The notes under the pieces are model-generated. The model saw only the letters and a program-made list of their open reading frames with translations. It searched no databases and was not told the DNA's origin. The position numbers were made by a program, and so were the translations under genes. From Saprospiraceae bacterium (GTDB lineage Bacteria > Bacteroidota > Bacteroidia > Chitinophagales > Saprospiraceae), in the NCBI GenBank assembly GCA_020629315.1, contig JAHDDO010000015.1, positions 34,594-89,097 of the forward strand: DNA of 54,504 bases, read 5' to 3'. Shown here in pieces: positions 23,350-32,143 of this stretch (position 1 is the first letter of the stretch; each line of letters opens with the position of its first letter).

Positions 23350-26300
23350 AAATACTAGCTATTCATTTCCAAAATATAAACAACTTAAAGGGCGAACACA
23401 GTCTGCGATTCGATAGTCCTCCGCTTTCCGAAGCGGGCATTTTTGCCATTACAGGGCCTACAGGTTCTGGTAAATCCACACTCCTTGATGTCATTACCTT
23501 AGCCTTATACAAACGTACCCCTCGTTTTAAAGCCATATCCAAAAAGGACATTGCTGATTTAGGATCCATCATCACGCATCACACAGATAGTTCCTATGCT
23601 AAAGTAGAATATGAAGCGAATGGGAAACGATATAGTTCATCATGGAGTATCAGTAAAGCAAGGACTGGTAATTTACGGGAATATGAAATGGCCTTATATG
23701 ATGCAGAAGGTAGGCCATTGGACTTAAAACGATCAGAAGTCCCTGCTAAAAATGAAGCCATCATTGGCCTATCCTATGAACAATTTGTCCAATCTATTTT
23801 ACTTTCACAGGGTGACTTCTCAAGGTTCTTAAAAGCGGATAAACATAAACGAGGACAATTACTTGAACAAATAACGGGTACTTATATCTATCGGGACATT
23901 GGGAAAAAAGCCTTTGAAAAATTTAGGGAACTCAAACAAGAACTAGCGGACGCTCAAAAGCAAATAGAAGTCATTACCGTTTTAGATGAAGATAGTCTAG
24001 CCGCATTGACTACACTTGTAGATGATCAAAGTAAAAAGCAAGACATTCAAAATAAACAACTCGAACAAGTACGAAAAAAAATTACAGACATACAGGCAGG
24101 CCAAGCGTTGTATAAGGAGCAAGACGCAAACCAAACTGCATGGGCCACATTACTTTCTGAAAAAAAGGCTTTTGCATCAGATCTGCTAAGGTTAGAACAG
24201 TATACAAAGATTTTACCCTTCCAATCCACACTGGACAATTACAAGAAAAATGAACAGCAACAACAATTATTACAGATACAGCTCGAACAAGATCGAAAAT
24301 TAGTACAACAAGCGCAGCAAACCCAAGCTGAAAGCATGGCCTCCATGAGTTCCCTTGTCGGAGCAGATATAACTGAATCTAACTTTAGGGAAAAGATGTC
24401 CAACTTTGAACGCACAATCATAGATCTGGATAACGAGCTCAAGGAAATAAAAAAAGAAGGTGCTAGACTACGCGAAGAAGCTGGAGAACTCCTGCTATCT
24501 AGCTCTATGGATATCCAATTGGATCGGCAACCAGAACGAGCATTGGACCAACTACATACCTTATCAACCGAAATCAAAACCAATTACGATTTCATAGAAG
24601 AAGATAAAGAAACCCTACGCCTTAAAAGAACCCAACTTCAAGATATAGAAAACGAATGGCGCAGTTATCTGGACATCCTAGGCATCAAATCCAAACTGAA
24701 CGAAAAACTAGGATTGATCACGGCACGCATTCAGCCGAATAAACAAGAATATGCTCGTCTTCAAAACGAAAAAAAGACCGTAGATACTCTTATTAATACA
24801 TTGGATGAAAATGTAATTCTTCTCGATCAGCATAAGTCCGATACTGTTAAAATTGCGAGCCTTGAAGCACATAGAGCCGATTTAGAAAATGGAAAACCCT
24901 GCCCTTTATGTGGTTCGCTGGACCATCCGTACAGTGAACATGGAATCGATGTCGATGAGATTAAAGCTATTGAAGAAAAACTAAATAAAGCCAAGAAAGA
25001 TTTACAACAAGAACGGGATCGATTGCAAAAAATAACCATTGCTATTGCCACACTGGATACTAGTATTGTCAATGATGAAAAGCAGTGCACCGATTTACAA
25101 GCGGATATTTTATCCCAGGATACGGTATTAAAATCATTGAAAAACATAGAGCTTTCAGACCGCGCAGCCGCCGAAAAATCATGGGAGACCAGTAAACAAA
25201 AACTGAAAGACCTAGATGCTGCATTAATTAAAAAAGATACCTTAGCCACTATCGACCGCTTGGTTGCGCTCTACACTAAGTTGCAACAAACCATGACAAC
25301 ATATGTGTCGGTCAATAAAAAACGACAAGCTCTATACACAGGGGAAGCCATTTCGAAGGTGTGCAATGACTTGCAAGATTCTTTTGCAAAAGCGAATCAA
25401 CAAATCGAATTATGTCAACAAAAACTGCAGCAAAACAATACCCTATTAGAAAGCCTAAACAAAGAGCAAAATAATAACAACGAGACCCTACAAAAAGCAT
25501 TTAAAGATTTGGGCATTCAAGATTCCTTCGAATCTATTGCCGCTTTACTCCTATCGCATGACGAAGCCCAAGCTATTAAAGAAAAGCAGGAAAACTTCCT
25601 AAAAAAGGAAGCCGCATTAGAACAACAAAAAGAAGCATTACTAACGAAAATTACGGCCTTTGAAACACAGTATAAGGACCACGAAGAACTGGCCAGTCTA
25701 CAAACGACCTTGGACATCTTAGAAAAAGAGCTCACTGTCCTAAACCAACAATTGGGGGCTCATAAAGAGCAAATTAGTCGAGATAAAAAAGATCGAGAAC
25801 GGATTGCCAGCATCGAAAAAAGCCTAGGCCATAAAAAAGAAGAATTCGAAACCTGGAGCATGATGAAAGATATGATCGGAGATGCTACTGGTAATACCTT
25901 CTCCAATTTTGCCCAAAGCCTAACCCTTCGAAATCTAATTGTCTATGCAAATCAACGATTACAATCTCTCTCCGACAGATATCTTATCGATAGCGACACC
26001 ACGGGCGACACCATAATGATTCGAGATCTGTATCAGGGAAATATTACTAGAGCGGTCTCTACATTATCAGGCGGTGAAATTTTCATTCTCAGTTTGGCTC
26101 TGGCATTAAGTCTGTCCGATATGGCTTCGCGCAATGTTCGATTAGACTCCCTATTCATCGATGAGGGTTTTGGTACTTTGGATCCGGAAACCCTAGATAT
26201 TGCGGTGAGCACTCTTGAAAAGCTACAAGACGAAAGTCAAAAAACAGTGGGGGTCATTTCTCACGTAAGTGCCCTCAAAGAACGGATTTACACGCAAGTT

Positions 26301-26351
26301 CAGTTAGAAAAAGATGCACAAGGCTACTCACAAATAAAGGTGGTTAATTAA
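23346..26351 (+). CDS. sbcC: Exonuclease subunit SbcC (Rad50-like SMC ATPase)
   Basis: SbcC is the ATPase partner of SbcD. The 1001-residue protein has a Walker A motif GPTGSGKST at residues 37-45, two long coiled-coil arms rich in E, K and Q, a zinc hook CPLC at about 519-522, then the ABC signature LSGGE near 905 and Walker B IDEGFGTLD near 938. Length and domain order are normal for the family. The intergenic stretch behind it is GC-rich with two strong hairpins. Confidence 0.96.
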   Translation: MKILAIHFQNINNLKGEHSLRFDSPPLSEAGIFAITGPTGSGKSTLLDVITLALYKRTPRFKAISKKDIADLGSIITHHTDSSYAKVEYEANGKRYSSSWSISKARTGNLREYEMALYDAEGRPLDLKRSEVPAKNEAIIGLSYEQFVQSILLSQGDFSRFLKADKHKRGQLLEQITGTYIYRDIGKKAFEKFRELKQELADAQKQIEVITVLDEDSLAALTTLVDDQSKKQDIQNKQLEQVRKKITDIQAGQALYKEQDANQTAWATLLSEKKAFASDLLRLEQYTKILPFQSTLDNYKKNEQQQQLLQIQLEQDRKLVQQAQQTQAESMASMSSLVGADITESNFREKMSNFERTIIDLDNELKEIKKEGARLREEAGELLLSSSMDIQLDRQPERALDQLHTLSTEIKTNYDFIEEDKETLRLKRTQLQDIENEWRSYLDILGIKSKLNEKLGLITARIQPNKQEYARLQNEKKTVDTLINTLDENVILLDQHKSDTVKIASLEAHRADLENGKPCPLCGSLDHPYSEHGIDVDEIKAIEEKLNKAKKDLQQERDRLQKITIAIATLDTSIVNDEKQCTDLQADILSQDTVLKSLKNIELSDRAAAEKSWETSKQKLKDLDAALIKKDTLATIDRLVALYTKLQQTMTTYVSVNKKRQALYTGEAISKVCNDLQDSFAKANQQIELCQQKLQQNNTLLESLNKEQNNNNETLQKAFKDLGIQDSFESIAALLLSHDEAQAIKEKQENFLKKEAALEQQKEALLTKITAFETQYKDHEELASLQTTLDILEKELTVLNQQLGAHKEQISRDKKDRERIASIEKSLGHKKEEFETWSMMKDMIGDATGNTFSNFAQSLTLRNLIVYANQRLQSLSDRYLIDSDTTGDTIMIRDLYQGNITRAVSTLSGGEIFILSLALALSLSDMASRNVRLDSLFIDEGFGTLDPETLDIAVSTLEKLQDESQKTVGVISHVSALKERIYTQVQLEKDAQGYSQIKVVN

Positions 26352-26541
26352 TGACTTAGCTAGGGCGATACCCCCGACGCTCTGGTCGGAGGTCGGGCTA
26401 TTACGATCTCGCTGATTTCGCTCGTCCTGAGGTCCCTCAGGATAAAATCTGCCTATCCCTATCGCAAATCTTCGATCCATAAATACGCTAGGATACTTAT
26501 ACGATTCCAGTACATTTGGAAAGTAAAACAACTGCACCACC
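26352..26541. repeat. GC-rich intergenic element with hairpins
   Basis: Base composition rises sharply above the flanks between about 26360 and 26480. Two strong stems are seen: CCGAC/GTCGG (26374-26389) and an 8-bp perfect stem TCCTGAGG-TC-CCTCAGGA (26425-26442). The style matches dispersed intergenic repeats in other Bacteroidota, but dispersal cannot be checked from one window. A -7 box for the next gene lies at 26511-26518. Confidence 0.5.
26511..26518 (+). promoter_or_regulatory. -7 box of the DUF1272 gene
   Basis: TACATTTG matches TAnnTTTG and ends 23 bp before ATG 26542. Confidence 0.5.
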
Positions 26542-26832
26542 ATGTTAGACATACGACCTAATTGCGAACATTGTAATAAAGACCTGCCTTATAATTCAAC
26601 AGATGCCATGATCTGCTCTTATGAATGCACCTATTGTAAAGCCTGTGCCATTGACCTTTTTGACAATGTATGTCCTAGCTGTTCAGGAAATTTTGTGCCC
26701 CGTCCAATCAGACCTAAAAAGGAGATTGCTGATAATCCGGCTTCCAGTCTTCGCGTTTTTAAACCAAAGGATTTGGCCGTAGCCAAAGCAAATAGTCTAA
26801 AATATAGAGACATAGCGCCTGAGGAAAGGTAG
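26542..26832 (+). CDS. DUF1272 zinc-ribbon-like small protein
   Basis: A 96-residue protein with cysteine pairs CEHC, CSYECTYCKAC and CPSC within the first 52 residues. This is the DUF1272 pattern, thought to bind zinc; function is unknown. The last ~40 residues are basic and proline-containing and not part of the family core. The stop codon is immediately followed by an 8-bp microsatellite. It lies between two GC-rich hairpin elements. Confidence 0.88.
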   Translation: MLDIRPNCEHCNKDLPYNSTDAMICSYECTYCKACAIDLFDNVCPSCSGNFVPRPIRPKKEIADNPASSLRVFKPKDLAVAKANSLKYRDIAPEER

Positions 26833-26834
26833 AG

Positions 26835-26890
26835 GGATAGAGAGATAGAGAGATAGAGAGATAGAGAGATAGAGAGATAGAGAGATAGAG
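26835..26890. repeat. 8-bp microsatellite (GATAGAGA)n
   Basis: About 6.5 copies of an 8-bp unit begin just after the DUF1272 stop codon. The unit length is not a multiple of three, so copy change would shift any frame through it, but no gene I accept crosses it. The opposite-strand frame reading leucine/serine/tyrosine repeats is an artefact. Confidence 0.95.
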
Positions 26891-26910
26891 TATAATGGAA
26901 AGACTTACAG

Positions 26911-26955
26911 AAAAAAAGACCATCCAACTATACTTAGTCTGGATGGCCTTTTCAT
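26911..26955 (-). terminator. Rho-independent terminator of the small T9SS protein gene
   Basis: Stem CCATCCA/TGGATGG extended by outer G-C and A-T pairs, loop of about 12, followed on the minus strand by seven T. A shorter T-run on the plus strand may let it act for the DUF1272 gene too. Confidence 0.85.
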
Positions 26956-26990
26956 TTAGCGTACACAGTACCCTTTATCTTCAGTAACAC

Positions 26991-27773
26991 TTACTTTACT
27001 ACCAGTTTTTTCACTTGCTTTTGTCCATTAACATAGGCATTTACTAAGTAAAGACCTGGCATATACGAAGCCACATTTATGCTTTGATTTATAGCTGGAT
27101 TTAATTGTTGATGAACTACTTTACCTGTTAGATCTGCTATGATCAATTTATCCATCTTCTGTGTAAACGCCAATACTAACTCTTGATTAGCTGGATTAGG
27201 ATAAATTGTAAAGTTGCTATTCTCAATATCAGTAGTATTAGATGTGGTAGCTCTTACCAATTCAAAATGCCAATATCCAGCACCAAAGTTAATATCCAAT
27301 ACTAAGTCATCCCCATTTAATGATACGTCATAAGTAACACTTTCTGGCGCATTGGCTGGATTGTCTATTTCAGACCCATTAATCACTTTAGGGAGTCCTA
27401 GATACGCACCGGTCCCTGACAAAGTCAAGGTGCCTGCATTCTCATCCCAAGACCAAGTAGCCTCGGTAGATCCATCATGAGGCGCTACGGGTGCCCCACA
27501 TTCAGGCGCTCCACCTTGCCATTCCTCAATCCAAGTACTACCATCTAAAATATTTTGAAAGCTTCCATCTTCATTAAATACGTAGAGATCATCAAAATAA
27601 CAATCTCGAATAGTAAGATCATCTTCAGTATTTGACCACCAACTAAAGTCTCCTAATGCTGGGCCTACAGCTAGTGCTCCGGCTTTAGATGCCATAGTCC
27701 AACTACCTTCTAACTGAGCAAATGTGAACTGCGCAGAAAATAGTAAGACGAAAAGAATGTATAGTTTCTTCAT
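26991..27773 (-). CDS. Secreted lipocalin-like protein with T9SS type A sorting domain
   Basis: A 260-residue exported protein. The signal peptide (MKKLYILFVLLFSAQFTFA) is followed by a GSW-initiated beta domain (about 20-175) that resembles the lipocalin-like modules found with carbohydrate-active secreted proteins, then a type IX secretion sorting domain (about 185-260) with FTIYPNPANQ and a C-terminal KKLVVK. It would be exported by T9SS and anchored or released at the surface. The open frame continues upstream to 28043 through the GC-rich element, but the signal peptide fixes the start at 27773. Confidence 0.88.
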   Translation of the reverse strand: MKKLYILFVLLFSAQFTFAQLEGSWTMASKAGALAVGPALGDFSWWSNTEDDLTIRDCYFDDLYVFNEDGSFQNILDGSTWIEEWQGGAPECGAPVAPHDGSTEATWSWDENAGTLTLSGTGAYLGLPKVINGSEIDNPANAPESVTYDVSLNGDDLVLDINFGAGYWHFELVRATTSNTTDIENSNFTIYPNPANQELVLAFTQKMDKLIIADLTGKVVHQQLNPAINQSINVASYMPGLYLVNAYVNGQKQVKKLVVK

Positions 27774-28120
27774 ATGTAAAATTTTTATAATATCTAAAAT
27801 AATAAAAATTGCGATAGTAATATGAAAGGGCGCGAAGCGCGTCCGGCTACTTTTTAAAAAAGTAGCTGGACCGAGTGAATAACGGAGCCTGTAATAGTGC
27901 GGATCTAGCTCGGCAAGCCTTTGGGCGCTGGCTGAGCTAGATATCGCCCAAATCAAAAGTGTAACGACTCTTTTCTGGATAATTACCGCAATAAACGGCA
28001 AAAGAAGTACGTCTATCCAAGAACTGAGGTTGAGGGGAACCATAGTGAAAGTTAATAGGTTCGTTAATTGAGGCTATGAGTAGCTGAAAAGAATTATTAC
28101 ATTAGATAAAATTTTAATAA
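27774..28120. other. Intergenic region holding a GC-rich palindromic element
   Basis: No gene is supported. Between about 27828 and 27950 composition changes from AT-rich to GC-rich and three hairpins occur in a row: GCGC-GAA-GCGC (27830-27840), a 14-bp stem GTCCGGCTACTTTT/AAAAGTAGCTGGAC with one G-T pair (27841-27871), and ATCTAGCTC/GAGCTAGAT (27903-27942) with an inner AGCC/GGCT. The remainder is AT-rich and presumably carries the promoters of the flanking divergent genes. Confidence 0.7.
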
Positions 28121-29122
28121 ATGGCAGAGTATTCTGGAAAGCCAAAATCATTTTGGCAGAAACCTGAAGGAAAGACCGGCGCATTTTTCCTCATAGCGGG
28201 GTTAGCTGCGGCAGCCTATGCAATATTTACATTTGGTGGCGCAATCATGAGCTTCTTATTTACAACAGCGGGCATAATTGCCGCATTAGGTGTGCTAGCT
28301 GTAGTAATATATATTGCAATCAGTCCTCGGACAAGAGCCCTAGTATCGTACATGTACCAAAGTGTCATGCGATGGATCACGGGAATATTCGTAACCTTGG
28401 ATCCCATAGGAATCTTAAAAAACTATGTTTCAGATCTAGAGGATAACTTGAGAAAAATGACGAAACAGATTGGCGGCTTAAAAGGGCAGATGCGTCAGCT
28501 AAAGAATATCGTTTCGAAGAACAACGAGGATATAGGAAAGAATCTCTCTATTGCTCGTCAAGCTAAAAAGATGGGCGACGAAAAACAATTGATATTATCG
28601 TCGAGAAAGGCCGCTCGTCTAAAAGAGTCTAATGGGAAATATGTAGCCTTACATAATAAGATGAGTGTACTATATAGAGTACTCACAAAAATGCACTCTA
28701 ATTCGGAGATATTACTAGAAGATACTAAAGATCAGGTGCGAGTAAAAGAACAAGAGCGTAAGGCTATGCGTGCCTCTCACTCTGCTATGAAATCAGCTAT
28801 GTCTGTTATCAAGGGTGATCCAGACAAGCGGGCTTTATTTGATCAAGCTATGGAAGGTATCGCGGAAGATGTTGCCAATAAAGTAGGTGAAATGGAGCAA
28901 TTTATGGAAATGAGTTCTGAGTTTATGAATAGTATAGACCTACAGAATGGCGTATTTGAAGAGAAAGGACTTAAGATGTTAGAAGAGTATGAAAAGAAGT
29001 CTACCTTGATGTTATTAGGGGGCTCAGAGCAAGCGGATGACATTTTAGAATTGGACGACAAGCAGATGGATAAGCAAATGCGTGAATTAGAAGATAATAA
29101 TTACGAAGGCTTATTTGATTAG
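28121..29122 (+). CDS. PspA/ESCRT-III-like coiled-coil protein with N-terminal membrane helices
   Basis: A 333-residue protein. Two hydrophobic segments (about 20-42 and 45-67) are followed by a segment with DPIGILKNYVSDLEDNL and then long basic helices through about residue 300, ending in an acidic tail with ELEDNNYEGLFD. The helix after the DP motif resembles the start of PspA/IM30 (Vipp1), whose helical hairpins form membrane-remodelling polymers, but PspA has an amphipathic helix rather than true membrane helices. I do not recognise an exact family; membrane-stress or envelope function is an inference. It has its own terminator. Confidence 0.62.
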   Translation: MAEYSGKPKSFWQKPEGKTGAFFLIAGLAAAAYAIFTFGGAIMSFLFTTAGIIAALGVLAVVIYIAISPRTRALVSYMYQSVMRWITGIFVTLDPIGILKNYVSDLEDNLRKMTKQIGGLKGQMRQLKNIVSKNNEDIGKNLSIARQAKKMGDEKQLILSSRKAARLKESNGKYVALHNKMSVLYRVLTKMHSNSEILLEDTKDQVRVKEQERKAMRASHSAMKSAMSVIKGDPDKRALFDQAMEGIAEDVANKVGEMEQFMEMSSEFMNSIDLQNGVFEEKGLKMLEEYEKKSTLMLLGGSEQADDILELDDKQMDKQMRELEDNNYEGLFD

Positions 29123-29144
29123 ATACATAGCTTATAAAGAATAT

Positions 29145-29175
29145 AAAGGCTCGGATTTTTTCCGGGCCTTTTTTC
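29145..29175 (+). terminator. Rho-independent terminator after the PspA-like gene
   Basis: An 11-bp stem AAAGGCTCGGA/TCCGGGCCTTT with one T-G pair, a TTTTT loop and a following T-run. Confidence 0.92.
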
Positions 29176-29348
29176 GTTTATGACGGTTACCTTTTTCAAT
29201 ATCAAGACACTACTACTTGTAAGGTGACCCATTCGTGGTGTCAAAAGCAAGTAAAGCGATTTTTTTCTAAGGTTTGATGTTTTAATTCAATGTAGAGTGA
29301 AGCGGTTGTTTTGACTTTACTCAAATTAAAATGAGGTTTTGTTTTCCT

Positions 29349-29400
29349 AATGGAAAGAGCAGGTAGGCCACGAACTGGCTTACCTCTTTTATTTTCCATT
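29349..29400 (+). promoter_or_regulatory. Long imperfect hairpin upstream of apbE
   Basis: AATGGAAA (29349-29356) pairs with TTTCCATT (29393-29400), and inside AGGTA-G-GCC pairs with GGC-T-TACCT around loop ACGAACT, with internal bulges. It lies just upstream of the apbE -7 box, so it acts at DNA level or belongs to an upstream transcript. No function recognised. Confidence 0.5.
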
Positions 29401-29422
29401 TCCTAGTTGGCGATTAGATGCG

Positions 29423-29430
29423 TATTTTTG
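29423..29430 (+). promoter_or_regulatory. -7 box of apbE
   Basis: TATTTTTG matches TAnnTTTG. It lies inside the frame starting at ATG 29418, so the true start is ATG 29439 or 29448. Confidence 0.5.
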
Positions 29431-29447
29431 GTATACGAATGAATACC

Positions 29448-30491
29448 ATGAAACCTATTCTTCCCTTCCTAATCTTACTTTCCTTTCTATTATTCTCTTG
29501 TGAATCAAGTGATAACAAACCTGCGTCTTATGTTTCTTTTAATGGACAAACTATGGGTACCACCTATACCATTAAGGCGAAAGGACTAGACAAAGATTTG
29601 AATAAAGCCATCATTGACAAGGTACTGATTGAGGTCAACCAATCTGTGTCTACGTATATTGAAGATTCTGAAATTAGCTTATTTAATCAATCTGATAAAG
29701 GGATGGCTTTCCCAACCACTCCAAAAGGTGACACTCCTTTTTTAAGTAAACATTTGCTTACTAATTTGGAAGCTTCATTTCAGGTATATCAAAATACCTC
29801 AGGTTACTTTGACCCTACTTGTATGCCTTTGGTAAATTATTGGGGATTTGGTTATGAAGCAAAAAAAGCCATAACACAAGTTGATAGTCAAAAAATAACG
29901 GAAATGTTAGGCTATGTAGGTTTAGAACAAATTACAGCTACCCCATTTAAAGATTCTTTGTTCATTGCTAAGAAAGACCCAAAATCCCAATTAGATTTTA
30001 GTGCGATCGCGAAAGGTTATGCCGTCGATCTGATTCATGAAATGCTATTAGAACATGGTTCCAGAAATCATATGATAGAAATCGGTGGAGAAACCAGATG
30101 TTATGGAAAAAGTCCTTCAGGTGATTATTGGAAAATAGGCATAAACACACCTGATCCCTATGCTGCATTATCTGACTTTGAAGAGATCGTTTCTTTAAAA
30201 AATAAAAGCTTGGCTTCGTCTGGAAATTACCGGAATTTCCATGAAGTGGATGGTGTGCGTTATGGTCATGAGATCGATCCAAAGACAGGCTATCCTAGTG
30301 AGAACACTTTATTATCCGTATCCATTATAGCTAACGATTGTATGTCCGCTGACGCCTATGCCACTGCATGTATGGTCATGGGTTTAGAAAAAGCAAAAAC
30401 GCTTGTAGAAGCTACGGATGGCATGGAGGCTTTATTTATTATAGGCGGTAAGACACAATTATATGAGTTAGTGAAAACAAGTGGCTTTTAA
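29448..30491 (+). CDS. apbE: FAD:protein FMN transferase (ApbE lipoprotein)
   Basis: ApbE attaches FMN to threonine of acceptor proteins such as NqrB/C and RnfG, outside the inner membrane. The protein (347 residues from ATG 29448) begins with a lipoprotein signal, MKPILPFLILLSFLLFSC, lipidated at C18. MGTTYTIKAKG, the SAIAKGYAVD block, EIGGETRCYGK and the late SADAYATACMVMG motif are the ApbE hallmarks. Two further in-frame ATGs (29418, 29439) exist; the signal peptide and the -7 box at 29423-29430 favour 29448. The acceptor flavoprotein is not in this window. Confidence 0.95.
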   Translation: MKPILPFLILLSFLLFSCESSDNKPASYVSFNGQTMGTTYTIKAKGLDKDLNKAIIDKVLIEVNQSVSTYIEDSEISLFNQSDKGMAFPTTPKGDTPFLSKHLLTNLEASFQVYQNTSGYFDPTCMPLVNYWGFGYEAKKAITQVDSQKITEMLGYVGLEQITATPFKDSLFIAKKDPKSQLDFSAIAKGYAVDLIHEMLLEHGSRNHMIEIGGETRCYGKSPSGDYWKIGINTPDPYAALSDFEEIVSLKNKSLASSGNYRNFHEVDGVRYGHEIDPKTGYPSENTLLSVSIIANDCMSADAYATACMVMGLEKAKTLVEATDGMEALFIIGGKTQLYELVKTSGF

Positions 30492-30538
30492 TCACGTTGT
30501 TATCACGAAATTGTAATCATCCATTAATACTACCCACG

Positions 30539-31285
30539 GTGTCTAAGACAAGCTTAATCGATCTTTTTGCAGATATATTTATTTATCGAAATGCACGCTT
30601 GGCTATAGATCATAGTTATGATCCAGGAATTGCTCATGAAGAGATCTGGCTCATGCATGAGAATCTAAAGATCAATAGTATTTTACTTCAAAGCAGTGAT
30701 CCATCAGACAAGGTGGTTCTTTATTTTCATGGCAATTCTGACAATCTTGAAAGATGGAGCAAGGAAGCTGTATTTCTAACGCAATATGGCATGGATGTTT
30801 TAGTGGTTGATTATCCCGGTTATGGCAAATCGGAGGGTAAAGCCAATGAAGCGAATTTATATGCTACTGGGGAAGCTGTTTTGCATTGGTTGCGTTCACA
30901 AGATTATGATCAATACTTTATCTACGGCCGATCTTTAGGCAGTTCTGTTGCCTTACATACTGCTTCAAGGTCGAAGCCAGAAGCTATCATATTAGAAACG
31001 ACCTTTTATGATATGAAAAATTTAATTCAGGCTACTGTACCCGCTATTGGCAAACTGTATACTTCCCCTAGTTTTGAAAATCACAAATATGTATCATCCA
31101 TAGAAAGTCCGATATATATTTTCCAAGGAACCAAGGATCGAGTAACGCCAATAGAAGAGGCCCAAAAATTAGAAAAACTACTAAGCGCGAAAGATGCCTT
31201 TTTCATAATTGAAGGAGCCAACCATAGAAACGTACAAAGTTTTGATTCTTTCAAAAAAGAACTCAGACAAATATTTGGCAATTAA
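30539..31285 (+). CDS. Alpha/beta hydrolase (first of a paralogous pair)
   Basis: A serine-hydrolase-fold protein of about 248 residues. LYFHGNSDN forms the oxyanion-hole HG motif, YGRSLGSS the nucleophile elbow, and an Asp in GTKDRVTP plus a His in GANHRN complete the triad. The architecture resembles BEM46/YfhR-type hydrolases of unknown substrate. The start is uncertain: no ATG lies before the fold, in-frame TTG 30497 and GTG 30539 are possible, and I chose GTG. It follows apbE closely, and a second hydrolase of the same type follows at 31319, probably a tandem duplication. Confidence 0.83.
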   Translation: MSKTSLIDLFADIFIYRNARLAIDHSYDPGIAHEEIWLMHENLKINSILLQSSDPSDKVVLYFHGNSDNLERWSKEAVFLTQYGMDVLVVDYPGYGKSEGKANEANLYATGEAVLHWLRSQDYDQYFIYGRSLGSSVALHTASRSKPEAIILETTFYDMKNLIQATVPAIGKLYTSPSFENHKYVSSIESPIYIFQGTKDRVTPIEEAQKLEKLLSAKDAFFIIEGANHRNVQSFDSFKKELRQIFGN

Positions 31286-31318
31286 TGGTTATCTTACTGC
31301 TAGCAGCCCAGATTAGTT

Positions 31319-32143
31319 TTGACATCTATACTCATCATAGCAGCCGTTTACATTTTCTTATGTGTGTTTTTTTACTTCACACAACATTGGTATTTCTTTA
31401 GACCGGAAATCCTACCTTCTACCTTTACGTTCCAATATCCTTTTGACTTTGAAGAGAATACTTTCGAAATGGAAGATGGTGGTCAAATAAACAGCATCCT
31501 TTTCAAAGTGCCTAATAGTCGAGGTCTTGTATATTACTTTAAAGGAAATTCAAGATCCATAAAAGGCTGGGCAAAATTCGCCAAGGACTTTATGGCTAAT
31601 GGATATGATATTTTCATGATGGACTATAGAGGCTTTGGAAAATCGGTAGGTAAACGATCGGAGCGACGGCTATATGATGATAGTCAACAACTGTATCGAT
31701 GGTTATTAAAGCAATATGACGAAGACGATATTATTATCTATGGGCGTTCCTTAGGTTCTGGTATTGCGACGCGAATCGCTTCATGGAATAATCCTAAGTT
31801 ATTGATCCTAGATTCTCCTTATTTTTCGTTTTACCATAATATAAAGCGATGGGGATTTTGGATGCCTTTGCGTTTCTTATTACGATATCAAATTCGCACG
31901 GATCAATTTATAAAAAAGGTAGAGGCGCCGATAAAAATTATTCATGGTAATAAGGATCGACTCATACCCTACTCACATAGTGTACGATTGACGGAAATTA
32001 AGGAAGAAATAGATCTCATTACCATCGATGGTGGCGGACATAATAATTTACCCGACTTTCCTGAATATCATGAAATATTATATGACCTGCTCGATGAAGC
32101 ACATTCTGCAGAGCCTTCCATTCAAAATTTATTAGTCGCATGA
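31319..32143 (+). CDS. Alpha/beta hydrolase with N-terminal membrane helix (second paralog)
   Basis: A 274-residue protein. One membrane helix (about 3-22) precedes a BEM46/YfhR-like alpha/beta hydrolase with the oxyanion region YYFKGNSRS, nucleophile elbow YGRSLGSG, acid in GNKDRLIP and His in GGGHNN. In the oxyanion motif the usual His-Gly is Lys-Gly (FKGN), a difference from its neighbour. The start is TTG 31319; an in-frame stop lies 18 bp upstream and the only nearby ATG is out of frame. Its end overlaps the acyl-CoA ligase gene by 4 bp, so a shared lipid-related role is plausible but unproven. Confidence 0.83.
   Translation: MTSILIIAAVYIFLCVFFYFTQHWYFFRPEILPSTFTFQYPFDFEENTFEMEDGGQINSILFKVPNSRGLVYYFKGNSRSIKGWAKFAKDFMANGYDIFMMDYRGFGKSVGKRSERRLYDDSQQLYRWLLKQYDEDDIIIYGRSLGSGIATRIASWNNPKLLILDSPYFSFYHNIKRWGFWMPLRFLLRYQIRTDQFIKKVEAPIKIIHGNKDRLIPYSHSVRLTEIKEEIDLITIDGGGHNNLPDFPEYHEILYDLLDEAHSAEPSIQNLLVA

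Noticed and set aside
24827..25249. Antisense frames of 114-140 codons in sbcC
   Set aside because: They are serine/phenylalanine-rich mirror images of the coiled-coil codons (Lys/Glu/Gln) and have no supporting signals.
22123..26351. sbcCD as part of a new anti-phage system
   Set aside because: The pair has normal length and motifs and lies among housekeeping genes with no defence neighbours.
26631..26927. 98-codon minus-strand frame with LSLYLSIS repeats
   Set aside because: The repeats are the translation of the 8-bp microsatellite, and the frame runs antisense through the DUF1272 gene.
27774..28043. 90-residue N-terminal extension of the small T9SS protein
   Set aside because: It reads through the GC-rich hairpin element, and a proper signal peptide begins at the internal ATG 27773.
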